The notes: generated by a model not told the origin, from the sequence alone. Shown: positions 12,501 to 26,230, numbered from the stretch's first letter. The stretch: DNA of 64,000 nucleotides from Aphelocoma coerulescens (GCF_041296385.1 NC_091014.1:7043578-7107577), one strand, 5' to 3'. Translations and numbers: made by a program.

Positions 12501-15500
12501 GGTTCACCTCTGATTAAGGTCTCTTGCCATCTACCTGTCCCAGATGGGCCCATCCACAAGGGCTGAGCTTTATATACCTAGGCGGTTCTTTATTCTTTTG
12601 AAATGACTTAATTTTTCTTCCATATATATATTTTATATAACTGCTTTGCTGATAATGAGTGTTCAGCATGTATTATACAAGTCTATAAATCCATATACGT
12701 ATAGATATACAGTCTGGAAAACGTAAGACAGTTTTAGCTGTTGGAATGTATGGTCACAGCAGTTTATTTCCCTTTCTTGCCATGTATGTTTTATTCCACT
12801 TGCCTTGCAGTGGAGGGTGCCTGGGCTCTGGGAGTGAAGCTGTTCCTGGCTGAGGCAGCTGAGACCTGAGCAGGACCTAGGAGAGCTCTATGCTCTGATT
12901 CCTGATTTGGGCTGTTCTTTGAAACTCCCATACTTCCAGATAGGTTTTGAAGTGTTGGATCAGCCCCCAGTAGTTGGGACCTGAAAAAATGTTTGACTTC
13001 AGACATAAACTTCCCTATTAAGTCTGCATTTGGCTAATGGAGAGCAGTGGAGTTTCCCTTGATTCAGCTACTGACACATTTTGAGCCTGATTGCTTCCAG
13101 TATATGTGGGGACAGGCTTGTGCTTTCTGGAAGGAGCAGTCAGGAGCAGGGATGGATTTACAGTACCTGACTACCAGAGGCTCATCGTCTGAGCCATTGC
13201 AAACTTCCAGGCTACCCTGCAGCCACAGTGGTGGGATCAGGGCTGGTTCAGATGCTCCTGAAAAGTCTTTATAGGAACTAACTTGGCCCCGTTGTGTGGT
13301 AGGTAAGACACAGGGCTGGTCACCAAGCCTGCCTGCAGCTCCTCACACAGCCTGTACTTACCCAGCTGCAGTGCTGCAGATGTGCCTCTTTGTGCAATAA
13401 TCACCTCAAGACAAGGCTCAGCTCCCCCTTGGCTTACTTGAATGTCTGCATACAGTCTGAATACCTGTCTTGTGTGGAGAACCTCCCTTCTGACCACTAC
13501 ATCCCTTGCTGGATGCAGCTCTGGGGTTGGCCCTGTGTGTTTTCACTGCAGGGGTTGGTGGTGTGTGAGGGTTTTTCTTGGGACATTGCTTTTGGCTCCG
13601 GCTAAACTTCCTTCCTCAGGAGGAGCATTGAAGGAACCAGCCCAGGCATGGGCCATTGTATGAGGGTTATTGTAATTTTGGCTGCAGGACTGAGGTGTCG
13701 CAGTGATGGGAAGTGATGCCTTTAAAGGGGAAGACTGATGGGAATAAAAACACCACTAAAACCACAGCCAACCATGGCAGGCAGATGCAAAAATCCTGAA
13801 TGGGGGGGCCCATGAGTCCTGAGATGTGTCTTCCAAGAAGGAAGCAGAACCCTGGTCTGCTGTAGCCACAAGAAAAATGACTGGCAATGGTCTGAGACCT
13901 GTACTTTTAATAGCAAATCTCCTTTGCATGGATGTAGGAAGCCTGGGGATGTCTGGAATTGCTGCAGCTTGGCTGTGTGATAATAAGGAGCAGCTGAGAG
14001 CTCTGGCATTTCTCTGCTTGGAGCTTTCGTTGCCCTGTGAGCTGACACTTCTGCAGAGGCGGGTGTCACCAAAGTGGCATTTTCTGCAAAGAGCAGGAGG
14101 CCGATGTGTAAGAAGCATCTCAAACCTGCACGGACATGCACCATAAAGTGGGCACTCATTTTGTGTGCCAGGGGGCACTGACAGGACTTGATGTGCTGCC
14201 CTTACAGCAGCCACCACTGTGGGGTCAGGGAGAGGAACCCATGCCCGTGTCCCAGCATGGTTCCCAATGGGAAATCTACTTGCTTGGGATTGTGCAAGGG
14301 AGAGGATTTAGCCGTGATATGTTTCTGCAGAGCTTGGTTTCTCATCAGCCTGGGTGTAGCATCCTGGGTGGAAGATGATGTGGGGAGGCTGCTGGGAATG
14401 TGCTGAACCACGTGAGGGGCAGGAGTGTGAGGCAGAGGGGGAGAAATGGGCATCTGTCACTGCATTGAGCGAAAATAGTGCAGTCCCAGGGGAGAAGCTT
14501 CTCAAGAAGAGTTAGGGAAATCAGCCTTTTTTGGCAAGCAGAAACTTTCTAGGAAACTGAAGACAAATTTATCTGTAAATCTATTGATTTTATTGAGCTT
14601 ATATGAAGGATAAGTTTGCCACCATGGCATAAGCCCTATAGGGTGGAAAACTCTTTTCACTGCTTAGTGGTAAGAACAGTGAACAGTGAATGTTTATAAG
14701 CCTCATTTTTTAGGTGGTTTTTAAATGAAAATGAAAACTAATGTGAATTTTTCTCAGAAATGTTTAAGTCTAGTTTTTTTTTTTTCTTTGTATATAGTAA
14801 ATATAGAGAAGATGCAATTTTATCAAGAAGTATCCATTTTTTTTTATATAAAGGTTTGTGGAAAGAACTCTTAAGCCTGATTCAGTGCTGTTCTGTAATA
14901 ACCTATCCATTTTCTTCAGAAGCTTCACTGATTAATTTCATAGTTATACTCATTTCCCTTCTTGGAGAGCCCTATATTTAATTATTTTTAATAACAGGAA
15001 TATGAATCATATTATTCGATATCTTACTATTACTCTTCATCTTTCCAAGGATGTCGGAAATAGAGAAATTTGTGCTTGGCATGTTGATGTACATGATGGA
15101 AACATAGTAGATAGACATTTTCTTCAAGAATGTTAATGTTCACATAGATTTGTGTGTACTGCTTGCAAATTTAACTCAAATTAAAATAGTGCATGGAGAG
15201 CCACATGAAATTAAAGCCCATTGCTGCAAATAAATGTGAAAGGGGAGTCTGTGTCCCAAAGAACTTTGAGTGCCAGACCAAGGGTAAACCTGTAATCCAA
15301 TGGGATTTGGAGCCAGGTCTCTTGAACTCTTCCTACCACAAGACCATCCTTCCCTCCCAAGCATGGTGATTTAAAACTTCAGGCCAGTTTTTCCTAAGTG
15401 CTGAGCATCCACCAGTTCACAGTAAGGAGAGACAGTCATGCAGTCTCATTCATTTTTTAAAAGGGGGGGAAAACAGTACACACTGAATATAACTTTCCTG

Positions 15501-18500
15501 GTAGTATTGTGATCATTTCCAGCAGATTTTCTCAGCTACAAGTCAGTGTTTTTTTGTTAATGAAGTACAGCTCTGTTGTACCTCTATCCCCTTAGAATCT
15601 GCTTCTTTTTTTCACAGGCTGATCTCTGATATCATGCCTTTGGGCATTATCCTGTAGACAGTCTCAGTTCTCTCCTCCAAGTCAAACCACATAATGACTT
15701 GTGAATGAAAGATAATTCAGATCAAGCAAAACAGGAAAGTTCAATGCAAAAAAGTAATAGCACAGCTCTTATCTTTTCATACCATGATCTCCAAGGGATC
15801 CATGAAAGTACCTTTATTTATTTATAGCCTACACATGCAGAAACACCCAGAAGGTCCAGAATCACTCAGCAAAACAAGAGTGAATCAGAACTAGGTCGTG
15901 ATCTTAAACCTCCTGGCCAATCTCTTACTGTGATGTTTTCGGAAATTATTGTTATCTAACAGAAGTTTACATGGTTATTTTTGGTGGGATTTTTTTTCCC
16001 AGGGTGAGCATTGTTGATGTTGATAATTTAGTTTTCCCAGTTAGTTTACCAGAGAGACATGTTGAAAGATGGGACTTTTTTTAAACCAGAACAACTGCAC
16101 AAATATCTGTCATCAAGGGGATGTCACTGGTGGAGTGTCAGAGGTAGGGAGAATGTTTTACACATTGGGACAGAGTGAAGTGTCAGCGTCCCATGGCACA
16201 CTTCAGCCAGAACTCATGTCCCGAGTGTATCAAACAGTTCTGCCAAACTGATAAGGCCTGAAAGTTGTCCAGGAAAGCTATTTCATACTATAGATACTGC
16301 CTACAAACACACTAGCTTCTCTTTTTTTTTACAGGATGTGTGCAATATGAATTCTCTTCTCTGGTCCATGGTTCTTCAAAGGGAATAGGAGTAAGAGGGT
16401 GTAAAGTATCCTTTTTTTCCCTCCAAACCCACTGTTCTGCAGAAAATAAGGCATTGCCCCTTATGTCCCTTGTATCTGATTTGCCTGGTATTTCTGGGGG
16501 CTTGGCTGCATGCAGCCCTGAGTGCTTTGCTAATTCTGACACAGCACAGCCTGTTTAAGAGTTAGGAAGCTGAATGGTCATTCTTGCACTTCTGTGTTCT
16601 GTAGGATTATAGAAAATAAAAAGGGTCATCAGCTGTCAGCTTGACACTGGATTTTCTTCCTTCTCTGTGGCCAAGGGAAGCTCACAAACAGACCACGTGT
16701 CTGCAGATGCTGCTCTTGAAACTGGTCTTAACTTTTTTCCTGTATCTAGATCATTGCTTTTCTCCCTGTGAGCCCTGTTCAGTCCCATACAAGCTACTTC
16801 TTGGTAGGAAAGGAAGGAAAAGGAAACACCTTTGTCTCAGCTTCTGCAGACATTCTTCATGTTTTCCTCACGTTTTTGTCATTGGTAACAGAGAGATGTT
16901 GGTGTTTTGTTCAGCCATGAATATTCATTGATTGATTCTCCTGATCTGTGCTTCTGCTTGTTCATAAGTGTGAAACGAAGACCAGGATTATACTGACCAC
17001 CTGAATTTTCTGAGGAGATTGGTAGCATGGGGTGAGTCCAGTTTTGGGCTCCCAGGTCTTTAATGGGGCCTTGCTTTGGAGGATGGGCTGTGTTGGCACA
17101 GGGCTTTGTGCATATCTCACGTAGCATGTGAGGGTTCCGAGTTGTGCTGTTATCTCTCTTCCTGTTTTTATCTTCCCTCCACCATCTTTCAGTATTGCAT
17201 GCTTTGAAACAGTTGTTCTTACATAATCTAAAGAAAGAGAAGAAGTATAGATAAAATGTGATTTTTATTGTTCTTAAGACATTTTGGAGATCCTGAAAAA
17301 GACTGATCGCTGCCAGGGGTCACACCATGCCTCATGGAGACAGGGAGGAAATGTAATTTTGCATACATAAATAACAGGTAAATGCTCATTTTCCTGCTCA
17401 ACAGGTCATTCATGGGAGTCATGGCCCTGGAAAGTCTGACATACCCACTCAGCTCAACAGAAACTTACTGTAAATTGGAAAAAATAGTGTTAGTAACATG
17501 GTGAATGTGGTCTAAGGCTTGCAGTGGGACTTCGGATTTTCCTTCCAAATTTTTCGGCATTATACAAGTTAACTCAAACTAATTTGAAAAGTAGACTGAT
17601 GCAGAAAGTATGTGGAAATTGGTGTTATGGCAGGGTTGGAGGAAGCTCCGTGAGTATGGTTTACTTTGCTATTAGTTTGTTTACAAACTTTGAGTAAAAT
17701 GATCACATTTGGGTTTATGTTGATTTGGCAGCATCTACTCAGAAACAAAAACTGTTGAATAGCTATCTTGAGCTAGGCAGACCAGGGCATCTTTCCTAAG
17801 TAATCAAACCATGTGTCATGAGGAATTTGACCTGGGAGAGTTTATTTTACATCTTTCTTTGGTAGGCTTGCAGGGTCGCATTCTTTGAGCTGGGAGTTGT
17901 GCGGAAGTGTCACAGGGAAAGATAGCTTGCTTCAAAATTAATTACAGTGAGATAAGGGTTGTGAAATAGATCTGTTCCTTTTGGAGCTGTCAGTGTCTCC
18001 CTCGTGCTTGTTCAGTGTCATGTTGCCTTTTGTGGATGCCGGTGGCATTCCCAGTTATTAATCCCACTTTGTCATTCATACCATCTACACAGGGTGTGGG
18101 GAGAGCTCAGTGCACTCAGCGACATTGAGATTTGGAATTTCTGTGCCATAATGTGAATGGTTTCTCCTTTTGGCCTTTTGCTAGAAATGGTTGAGGCCTG
18201 ATATGTTCTGAATATTATCTGTGAATTTCTCTGAATGATGTGCTAAATCCAGCCAGGATCTCACAAATCAAAAAATAGTCACCCGATAGGTCTTGCTGAC
18301 TCAATACTTCTGAAGGAGTGTTTTGGAAGAGTTGTTTGACTAAAGTGACTCCTCCTCGATTGCTCCCACACAGGCAGCTGGTTTGGAAGTAGTTACTAAA
18401 AGTAATGGAGTTGTGGGAAGAACAATACTTCAATCTGACGGTTTGGAAGTTACATAATTTCAATGGTTTGACGAGTCTGTCACCTATTAATGTTATTGAA

Positions 18501-19162
18501 TGGCTTAAAGAAATAATGTGCTGAGAAAGTGGCTAAAAAGATGAAGTTGATGTCTATTACTATTTTTATTGTGCATCCCCATCACTTCAGGCAGGAACTT
18601 GTCTTCTCTCCTGATGGGACTCACTGTCCCTACAATATCTGGGATTTAATATGAGCTGTTTGGTCTGTCTCTGCCACTGTTTTTTCCATCAGTTAAATGT
18701 AATAATATTTTCCTTCTTTTGCAAAACACTTAAAGACTTAAGGAAAAAAAACGATAGCAAATGAGAGCACTATTAATTATGGTTATTTTATTTAGTATTA
18801 TATTGATTTAGTGCCATCGTACTGTTACTGTCAAAGATTCTCAGGGAGGTTTCATAGAAATTCAGTGTCTCCAAGAGAAAGAAAATTCACGGAGAATGAA
18901 GAAGTCAGAAAAAGAAAAAGGCCTCAGAGACTGGATCTCATTAAAGGAGATGATAGAAAAGAATCTTAGACATCCTTCAAAATGTAAATCATTCTTAGAG
19001 GACACATCTGAAGCTAATGCAATTAGGCATAATGTGAGATTAATATACTTGTTTCAAATTATCCTATAATCAACCCTTTAACAAAAGCACTCAGTCCAAA
19101 TGATAAAGATAAACGATGAGAAGGAGAAAGTACTTGAAGTGAGTGAAGTATTGTAATACTTT

Positions 19163-19345
19163 TGTTGTGGTTTAATCCCAATCCCCACGCAGCCATTCTC
19201 TCATGCCCTGCAACAGGATGAGGGAGGCAATTTGAAAGAGTAAAAGCGGGAAAATCTGTGGATTGTGCTAAAGACAGTTCCATATGTGAAAAAAAAAGCT
19301 GAGCATGTGAGCAAAGCCAAACAAGGAATTCATTCACCAATTTTG
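19163..19345 (-). mobile_element. Truncated LTR of an avian endogenous retrovirus
   Basis: This segment is collinear with the left 160-180 bp of the complete LTR at 20294. Both begin with a TG...TGGTTTAA motif. Both contain taaagacagttc (19269-19280 and 20403-20414) and acaaggaattcattcac (19321-19337 and 20455-20471), at nearly equal distances from the LTR edge (158 versus 161 bp). After about 19345 the similarity stops, so only the 3' end of the LTR (minus orientation) remains. The two LTRs are strongly diverged, indicating an old insertion, or possibly two separate insertions of the same family. Confidence 0.75.
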
Positions 19346-19399
19346 AGGGGAAGAAGAGTAGATTCTCCATCCCTTATTCCATACCCTATCTGTTGAGTT

Positions 19400-20265
19400 C
19401 ATTTAGTTTGTGACTTTGGGCTCCATTTGTCATGGTGCTCACTAGGGACAGGGAAGATGGTGTGTTGTGTGGAACTTTTGGGCACCAAAGCCAGCTCAGG
19501 TCAGGTTGCTTCTTGTAAGGCTTCTCCAAGTCTGTAGTAATCCCTTTAACAACTCAAATAATGGCTTACAACAAGTTAAAGGTATTTCCATTACAATCTC
19601 CAACTCTGGTGCCTTTGGGCCAGGGTTTGACATTGTAATGAACTCTTCCCCTTGCTCCTGCTCTGGCTTGTCCTTATCCATGTGCCGATATCCCTGAGGG
19701 CGTATCTGCTCCAAGTGGAGCCTTATCTATGAGCCATAGCCTCTCCCAGGGGTGTACGTGCTGTGGTGCAGACTCACCTACAGCCATAGTCACCTTGAGG
19801 TGCACCTGTTCCCCATGGGCCACAACCGTGGCACTGACATCACCGAGCTGTACCTGCTCTGGTGTGGACAAGTTCATGGCTATGAACACTGGGGGATGTC
19901 CAGCTCCCATGTGGGCTCACCCACAGTCACGTTGACTGGAGTTCACACCGGGGTCCCAGCCTGTCCAGTACAGCTGCACAGAAGCAGCAGCGATGCTCTG
20001 GCCATCTGCCAGCCCAGTTGCATCGCTGTTGCTGTTACCAGGATGTTCCCAGGCACAGCAGAGTAAGTTGATAAGCCACACGGCAGGACAGCACGCAGTG
20101 GAAGCAAAAAGCAGTCACTAACGAGCACTAGACTCGAACATACAGTGAGGGAAGCAAGCCCCATGGCAAGCACAGGAGTCTGCCAATTAATAGCTAATCA
20201 GCAGTAACAGCTATAAATTCGATCTAGTATGTTTCAGTCAAGTCTGTTGTTACCTTGAACCCTTT
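19400..20265 (-). pseudogene. Internal remnant of an avian ERV (leader and possible gag region)
   Basis: This stretch lies between two same-orientation LTR pieces and directly follows a primer-binding-site remnant when read on the minus strand, which is where leader and gag would be. It is richer in GC than its surroundings. Minus-strand ORFs are short and shift frame: 19943-20173, 19674-19910 and 19496-19714. None is intact and I recognise no capsid, protease, RT or envelope motif. Pol and env are absent, so most of the provirus has been deleted. The gag assignment is by position only. Confidence 0.55.
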
Positions 20266-20267
20266 GA

Positions 20268-20285
20268 GCCCCATGTTGGGTATGA
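20268..20285 (-). other. Decayed retroviral primer-binding site (tRNA-Lys type)
   Basis: Read on the minus strand this lies just inside the LTR, 8 bp from its edge at 20294. By my count, 13 of 18 positions agree with the tRNA-Lys type primer site as I remember it; one mismatch in the core is a CpG-type transition. Position and orientation support it more than sequence alone. Confidence 0.6.
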
Positions 20286-20293
20286 GAAAGGAT

Positions 20294-20872
20294 TGTCATG
20301 GTTTAACTCTGCTGACAACCCAGCTCCACGTGGCTCATCTTCCCCCAGTGGAATGGGGGGGAAGATTAGAAGAGAAATAGTGAGAAAACTATCAAATTGA
20401 GGTAAAGACAGTTCAATGGGTAAAGTAAAAAGCTGCATGGAGAAGCAAAACAAAACAAGGAATTCATTCACTGCTTCCCATGGGCAGGTGTTCAGCCATC
20501 CCCAAGAGAACAGTGCTCCATCACATGGAGCACTGACTTGGGAAAACAAGCGCCATCACTCCAAATGTTCCCCCTTTCTTCCTTCTTTCCCCAGATTCAT
20601 GAACTGAACATTGCTCTGTATGGTCTGAGATATGCATTGGGTCAGCTGGGGTCAGCTGTCCTGGCTGTGTCCCCTCCCAACTCTTTGTGCACCCCCAGTC
20701 TCTCATGGTGGGGTGGGGTGAAGAGCAGAAGAGGCCTTGACTGTGTGTAAGTCCTGCCCAGCAATAATGAAATCCCCGTGTTATCTATGCTGTTTCTAGC
20801 ACAAATCCAAAACACAGCCCCATATAGGATACTCTGAAGAAAATTAACTCTGCCCCAATCAAACCCAGTACA
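20294..20872 (-). mobile_element. Near-complete 5' LTR of an avian endogenous retrovirus
   Basis: The LTR is 579 bp. On the + strand it starts tgtcatggtttaac and ends aaacccagtaca, so on its own (minus) strand it has the usual TG...CA ends. It contains ggctgtgtcccctcccaac (20662-20680) and a tgtgcacccccagtct-like segment soon after, both typical of a widespread bird LTR family as I remember it. A perfect 11-bp hairpin lies at 20511-20535. I did not find a confident TATA box or polyadenylation signal, nor a target-site duplication. The element is not capable of expression as a virus because the internal region is mostly missing. Confidence 0.8.
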
Positions 20873-23077
20873 AGTCTCCATTTCTACTTGGCTCCAGCCA
20901 AGACAGTCTGTGTTGGGTGTCCCATTTTACAGATGGAAGAACTGAGGCAGGGGTGAAAAAAGTTCTCTTTCCTCTGCATCTGTGCTGGTGTCTGCATAGG
21001 GTGAGCATCACTCAAGCTCTTTTCTAGGGTTTGGAAGAGAGGAGGTGCTGAGATATGAAGCATGCTACTATCCCCCACCACCTGTTGCCATCGAGCATAT
21101 TGTCAAATGGGTAAAGAGTGATTCTGTTTGGTGATGTTTATGTTTTATGTTTATCCATTTGTGATTCGGATGTGATTGAGTTTCAGTTATTAAAGTGCAC
21201 GTAGTTTTGACAAATCTGGGCAGTTACAACTCCTCTGTGAAGTAAAATGCAATAAATTTTTTGTTGTGATCGAGTGGAGGAGATGTGAATATGGCTCATT
21301 TTGCTAGCACTAGCCCTGCTGCTATAGACTGATATATCAGTATATGTGTGTACACACACATTATAAATAATGAATTTGGAAAATGCCTTTCTGCTCTTGT
21401 GGACAAGGAACATCCTCAATTTCTGGCACTTCAAGTTACATTAAGAGAAGAGTGGCTTCTGAAATTAGGCTTCCATGAAATGTGACACAGGAAAGCTTTT
21501 TTACTAGGAGTATTGCTCTGACTACTGACTATCCTTTAAAAAAAAAAGTGGTTTTGACAGTAAATTTCCTGTACAAATATTGCTCTGTTCTGCTGATTTG
21601 ATGAGCTGTTATTTGAGCCATCTGCTGAAATCATCTTATTATGCTGATGGCTTTAAAATTTTTCTGGACTTCCAGTTGATTGTTTGATTGCAGTGATTCC
21701 ATACACTGGATGGAAGAACAACAGGATCAGTTTTATTCCAAATGTGGCTGCTCCTAGCAGCTTTTTTTTTTTTTTTCAATTTTAAAGTTGTGTAATACTG
21801 GAGATGAAGACAGAGTGCATAAATTGGATTTCAGCTTGACCAAGTACTTAAATACATTGTTTTCCCTTTGCCTTTGGTATATGGCTTTGAGTTCTTCTAA
21901 ATTACTGGTCTCCTTGGCAGTCTTGATGTAGGATATCAATTTTCATTTAGCATTGTGTGACTAGAGAAGTCATCACCATGTCACAGTTGTTCACTGAATT
22001 TGTTTCAGGATGGGAATGTCCGCAGGAGGACACGTTGCCGTCTCTGTAGGAGGTCTCTACAAAGGGACAAAGGATTAAGAAGGCAGAGAAAACTGATTTT
22101 TACAGCTGCCAAAAGAGGTCTGAGACTCACAGGAGAGGTGTTGCTTTCTCTCACCAGTGCTGTGATGGGCTTGTAGACCTTGTCTGAGCACTTGGTCTGG
22201 TCCTGAGACCTTGCTAAAATTAAGGCAGGAAGGAGTAAGAGCAGGGACAGAAGGACGATGTTACCTGTACCTTGTGCCCCGTTTTGAGGATCTGGCATAC
22301 AAGACATACCTGAGTCTACTAAGAATGATTCCAAAAAGAATTCAAAAGTTTGCTTTAAAAGTTAATTGAGCTCTGTGTTCATCTTAACAAAGATAAGACC
22401 TGGAGGGCTTGCTGAGCATTTTTCAGAGGTGTGCAAGGAATAACAGAGGATTCTTTGATCTATCAGATGTGTGTCCAGAAAATTTCCCCAAGTTTTACAC
22501 TACGTGCACTCTCACATGTGAATTTGGATTTTGGATATCATGGGCATCTTAAAATCAGAGCAGACATAGCCTGCTGTGAACACCTGTAGTTCCTTGCTCT
22601 GCTCATATTAGATGTTATGTCTAATTCTGGTCAATTATCTAATCTGTCTATTTGAATCAAGGCAAATGGGTTTAGGAAGCTGTGCTACCTGCTGTAATTT
22701 TTCAGAGATGTAAAAGGAAGCAGTAGTTTACACCTGCCAACTGAACAAACCAATGTGATTTTCCTAATCTTTTAACATTTACAGAGAAGTAACTAATTAT
22801 ATCACTCACTAGAAATTAATATTACATCATCATGTTTATCCTTCTGTATTTGAGAGCAATGCATCTTTACAGAAAGAAGGGAATAATGTAATTATGGATA
22901 AGCAAGTATGCTGATGTGAATTTGCCTTTGGTTGAATGCTTTTTGCGTGAGGTTTAATGAAACTCATTTACTCTAAAAATGTCTTATAAAATTAACTCAG
23001 GCCAAATTCGTCCCTAAGCTGTTGTATGGCTGTATAGCTGGTCCAGCATGTGGGTTGTACCTTCCAGTGAGCTTTAG
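20873..23077. other. Unique intronic sequence between ERV and CR1
   Basis: No gene was recognised. There are short tracts of T15 (21762-21776) and a small tgtgtgtacacacaca palindromic stretch near 21345-21360. A minus-strand ORF of 109 codons at 22005-22334 has a hydrophobic run near its middle, but it has no homology I can name and no splice context, so it is not called a gene. Confidence 0.55.
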
Positions 23078-23535
23078 ATCACAGAATCACAGAATCTATT
23101 AGGTTGGAAAAGACCTCTGAGGCCATCAAGTCCAACTTAAGACTGATCACCACCTTGTCAACCAGACCATTGCACTGAGTGCCATGTCCAGGCTTTCCTT
23201 AAACACCTCCAGGGATGGTCACTCCACCACCTCCCTGGGTAGCCCCGTTCCAAGGTTTAATTACCCTTTCTGGGAACAAATTCTTCTTCATATCCAGCCT
23301 AAACCTTCCCTGGCACAGCTTGAGGCCTTTTCCTGTCACTGGTTGCCTGGGAGCATAGCCTGACCCATACCTGGCTGCCCCCTCCTGTCAGGGAGTTGTA
23401 TGGAGCATAAGGTCACCTGTGAGCCTCCTTTTCTCCAGGATAAGCAATCTGGCTTCCTCAGCTGCTCCTCACAGCACTTGTGCTCCTGACTCTTGCCCAG
23501 CTCCCCTGCCCTTTTCCAGACTCGAATGGAGTCCT
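23078..23535 (-). mobile_element. CR1 LINE 3' fragment, antisense
   Basis: It begins with atcacagaatcacagaat, the reverse complement of the repeated CR1 3' octamer (ATTCTGTG). The diagnostic ggttggaaaagacctctgag, catcaagtccaact, gtccaggctttccttaaaca and ctccagggatgg follow, then the ORF2 terminal region. It is about 460 bp, 5' truncated, with a well-preserved tail. This is the best-kept CR1 in the window and the strongest single clue that the DNA is avian. Confidence 0.95.
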
Positions 23536-23662
23536 GTCTTGCAGCTCACCCCATAGAGGTGTCGCAGTGGCTGCGCTCTGGGAAATGGGTCATTGAGGCA
23601 TTTTCAGCTCCGCAGGAGGACTCACATTTCTGAGAATACAAGCCAGCATAACTCCTTCTTCC

Positions 23663-23704
23663 TTATGGGTTTGCTTTCTTTGCTTATGGGTTTGCCTTCC
23701 TTGC
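23663..23704. repeat. 21-bp tandem duplication, two copies
   Basis: The unit cttatgggtttgctttcttt+g at 23663-23683 is repeated at 23684-23704 with two T-to-C differences. It lies shortly after the antisense CR1. Confidence 0.85.
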
Positions 23705-26230
23705 TCGAACTTGCAGGCTGCGTGGAAGGGAAGGACGGGTCAGCAGCTGAACAAGCACCAGCCTTGGGCCAGGGCATGCCCTATAGCTGGTTTGAGTTTT
23801 TCGCTACTCTGCACATTCACAGCAGGGCCTGTTCCTAAGAAGGGTGGGGAGAGAGACTGTGTTTCTGTGTTTCAAGGAGATTCTCCAAGGGGTGAAATGC
23901 AAATGTCTGAAAAGAAGGAAATAATGTTCACTCATAAATACAGCAGCGAGAATCAGCCTCATCTAAATGCTGCATAGTGTCCTCTGTGCTGCCAGTGGTT
24001 CAGAAGGTGCCTATTTCATATGTATTTCTTTATTGTTACTGTTTTCTGTCATTATGTGCTGTGTTATTTCCGCTGCCACAGCACCCAGGAAACGCAGTTC
24101 CTCATCCAGAGTAAATGCATTAAAGCAGATGTGATTTATGCCCCAAGTGCAATGAGGCAGGACTGTGTGCTCACACCAGCTGCTGTCACCTGGGTGAGCA
24201 GCAATCCTGCCATCTCTTTGCAGCCTGAGCATGCACCAAAGGTCTCTCTCTGCTCAGATGGGGTCGCAGCTTAAGATGGACCAGAAAGCATGTCAAAAGT
24301 CATGTATATTATTTCACTTTCTAGTGTATGTGTCCTCTTCCTTATGCAGAGTTTTCTTGAAGTTAAAGACTGTTTTTCTGATTGTGAACATCAATTATCT
24401 CACCAGCTTCAGTGAGCAGCTTTGATTTAGACCTATGAGTCTGTTAATAGCTAATCAAAGCTTTTAATAACATTAGCTATAGTGACACCCTTGTAACTTT
24501 GCTAAAAATTACCTAACACCTGTCAAGAAATTTGTTTTATTAACTTGAACAGTGACAGGATTTGTCCAGTTGGTAGCCAGTCATTCTCTAAAGAATCATT
24601 TTATTTTGAACGCCTACCCATTTTAAAAATGCTTAATGTTTGAATGTTTTTCTCTGTCATTTGTGAGTGACTTCACATTCTGCTCTACAGAAAAAACAAA
24701 TTGGAAGGTCCTTATTGTACAGTGGGGCAATTAAAATGAGAGGACCAGATAAAATGAGAGCTGGCAACAGGCTGTGGAGGGTAATGAAGGGAGGCAGCAC
24801 AAGAAGAGATGTACATTCATTCTTGAGAGGGCATTTTTAAACAAATGATACAATTCATGTCATGCTGAAGTCTGGATTAGGAGCATCTGATTGCATTCAG
24901 TAATGGCATCAAGTGGACCAAATGCATATTAACATATATATTAACAAGATACAACAACTGGGTGAAAAATCAGATTCCACTGATGTTTTAACCGTGACTT
25001 CTGTGCAGCCTTTACCATTCTGGGGGGAAGATGATTCTGTCTGTGCCAGTCCAGTCTGTGCACCCAGGAAGATAGATGTATTTTCTGGGGCTTTTCTGGA
25101 AGGCTGCTACCTCCTGATTTGGAGAAGCAAACATCTCCCACACACAGCAATCGCATCACATTTATTCCAGGGATTAATTGTCTTACTCCAGGAACAGTCA
25201 CATCTGGAGTTTGCTCCTGGGAGAAATAACCTCACTGTGTAACTTCAGCCTTTTTGTTTTACTGTTGAGATTCTAAGTATCTCATGGAGAAATTGTGTGT
25301 TTGTAGGAGGCCTGAAGTGCTTGAGCTCTCGTTTTGGATGGGCCCTCCAAGTATGACCAATGCCCACTGAAGGTGTGTTGCCATGGCAGAGCCTGTGTTG
25401 AGTTTTGTGGGACAGCCTTGGTGGGGCTATGTCTCTGCTTGTGGAGGTGAACATGGTAAAGCTGGCCTCAGGTTCCCACTGATTCATTCAGTCAGTTCTC
25501 TGTTGATTTTTTATCAAAATTTGAAATTAAATTTTTTAAGAAAATAGTTTTATCCCTTTAAAGCCCCCACTATTAATAGGTAAAACAAGATCTTGAAAGG
25601 CTTTTACTTTATCTGAATACTTCTCAAAAGATGTGACATGTACCCTGGCCCAGGGAAACACAGCCCTCAACCCACACCTGTTGAAAACAGTGAAGTTTGT
25701 TTCATTTCTGTCTGCAGTCACCTTCATACATATCACATACCCACACCTCACATTAGTGATTTAAAGAGTGTGGCTCAAAGTTTCCAAGTCAGAGTAAGCT
25801 AAACGATTTTTCAAGTGTTCTCTCCTGCATCAGGTTTGCAGTAAAAATGAAGAAATGAATTCCTGTCCTGCATGTTTGAAATTTCAGCCCTGGTTACACA
25901 GCTGGGGTCAGGTTTGGCACAAGCAGTAATTGGATGTCTTCATGGGCATTGCTCAGGATGCACTGTGGAGCTCTTCTGGAAGAAACTGCACTGCAATGTA
26001 TATTTTAATACCTTTACCTTTCAGTTAGGTATTGAAAACAATATATCACGTTGAAAGGCAGTAAAAACCTTTGTGTAAATATGCCCTAGAGGTAGGTTGA
26101 TTGAACTATATATTTTTTTTTTAAATTCCTGGTGTCTTGTGAGAAAAGACTTTGTTGGAGAGGGGGTGCACTGCTGGATTTTATAACAAGGTTCCAACAG
26201 AACTTCTAACGAAGAAATAAGCATGGACTG

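Larger units (their letters stand above)
1501..19162. other. Long unique intronic block with short low-complexity tracts
   Basis: I found no gene or clear interspersed repeat in this 17.7 kb. Low-complexity items are a 12-bp cagtcttgccct-type triplet near 2966-3000, A22 at 3201-3222, a 22-bp tandem duplication at 3496-3538, A13 at 6814-6826, T13 at 9943-9955, an AT-rich stretch at 12622-12715 and T12 at 14774-14785. ORFs here are at most 153 codons, overlap on both strands and look random. Very old, unrecognised repeats may be present. Confidence 0.6.
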
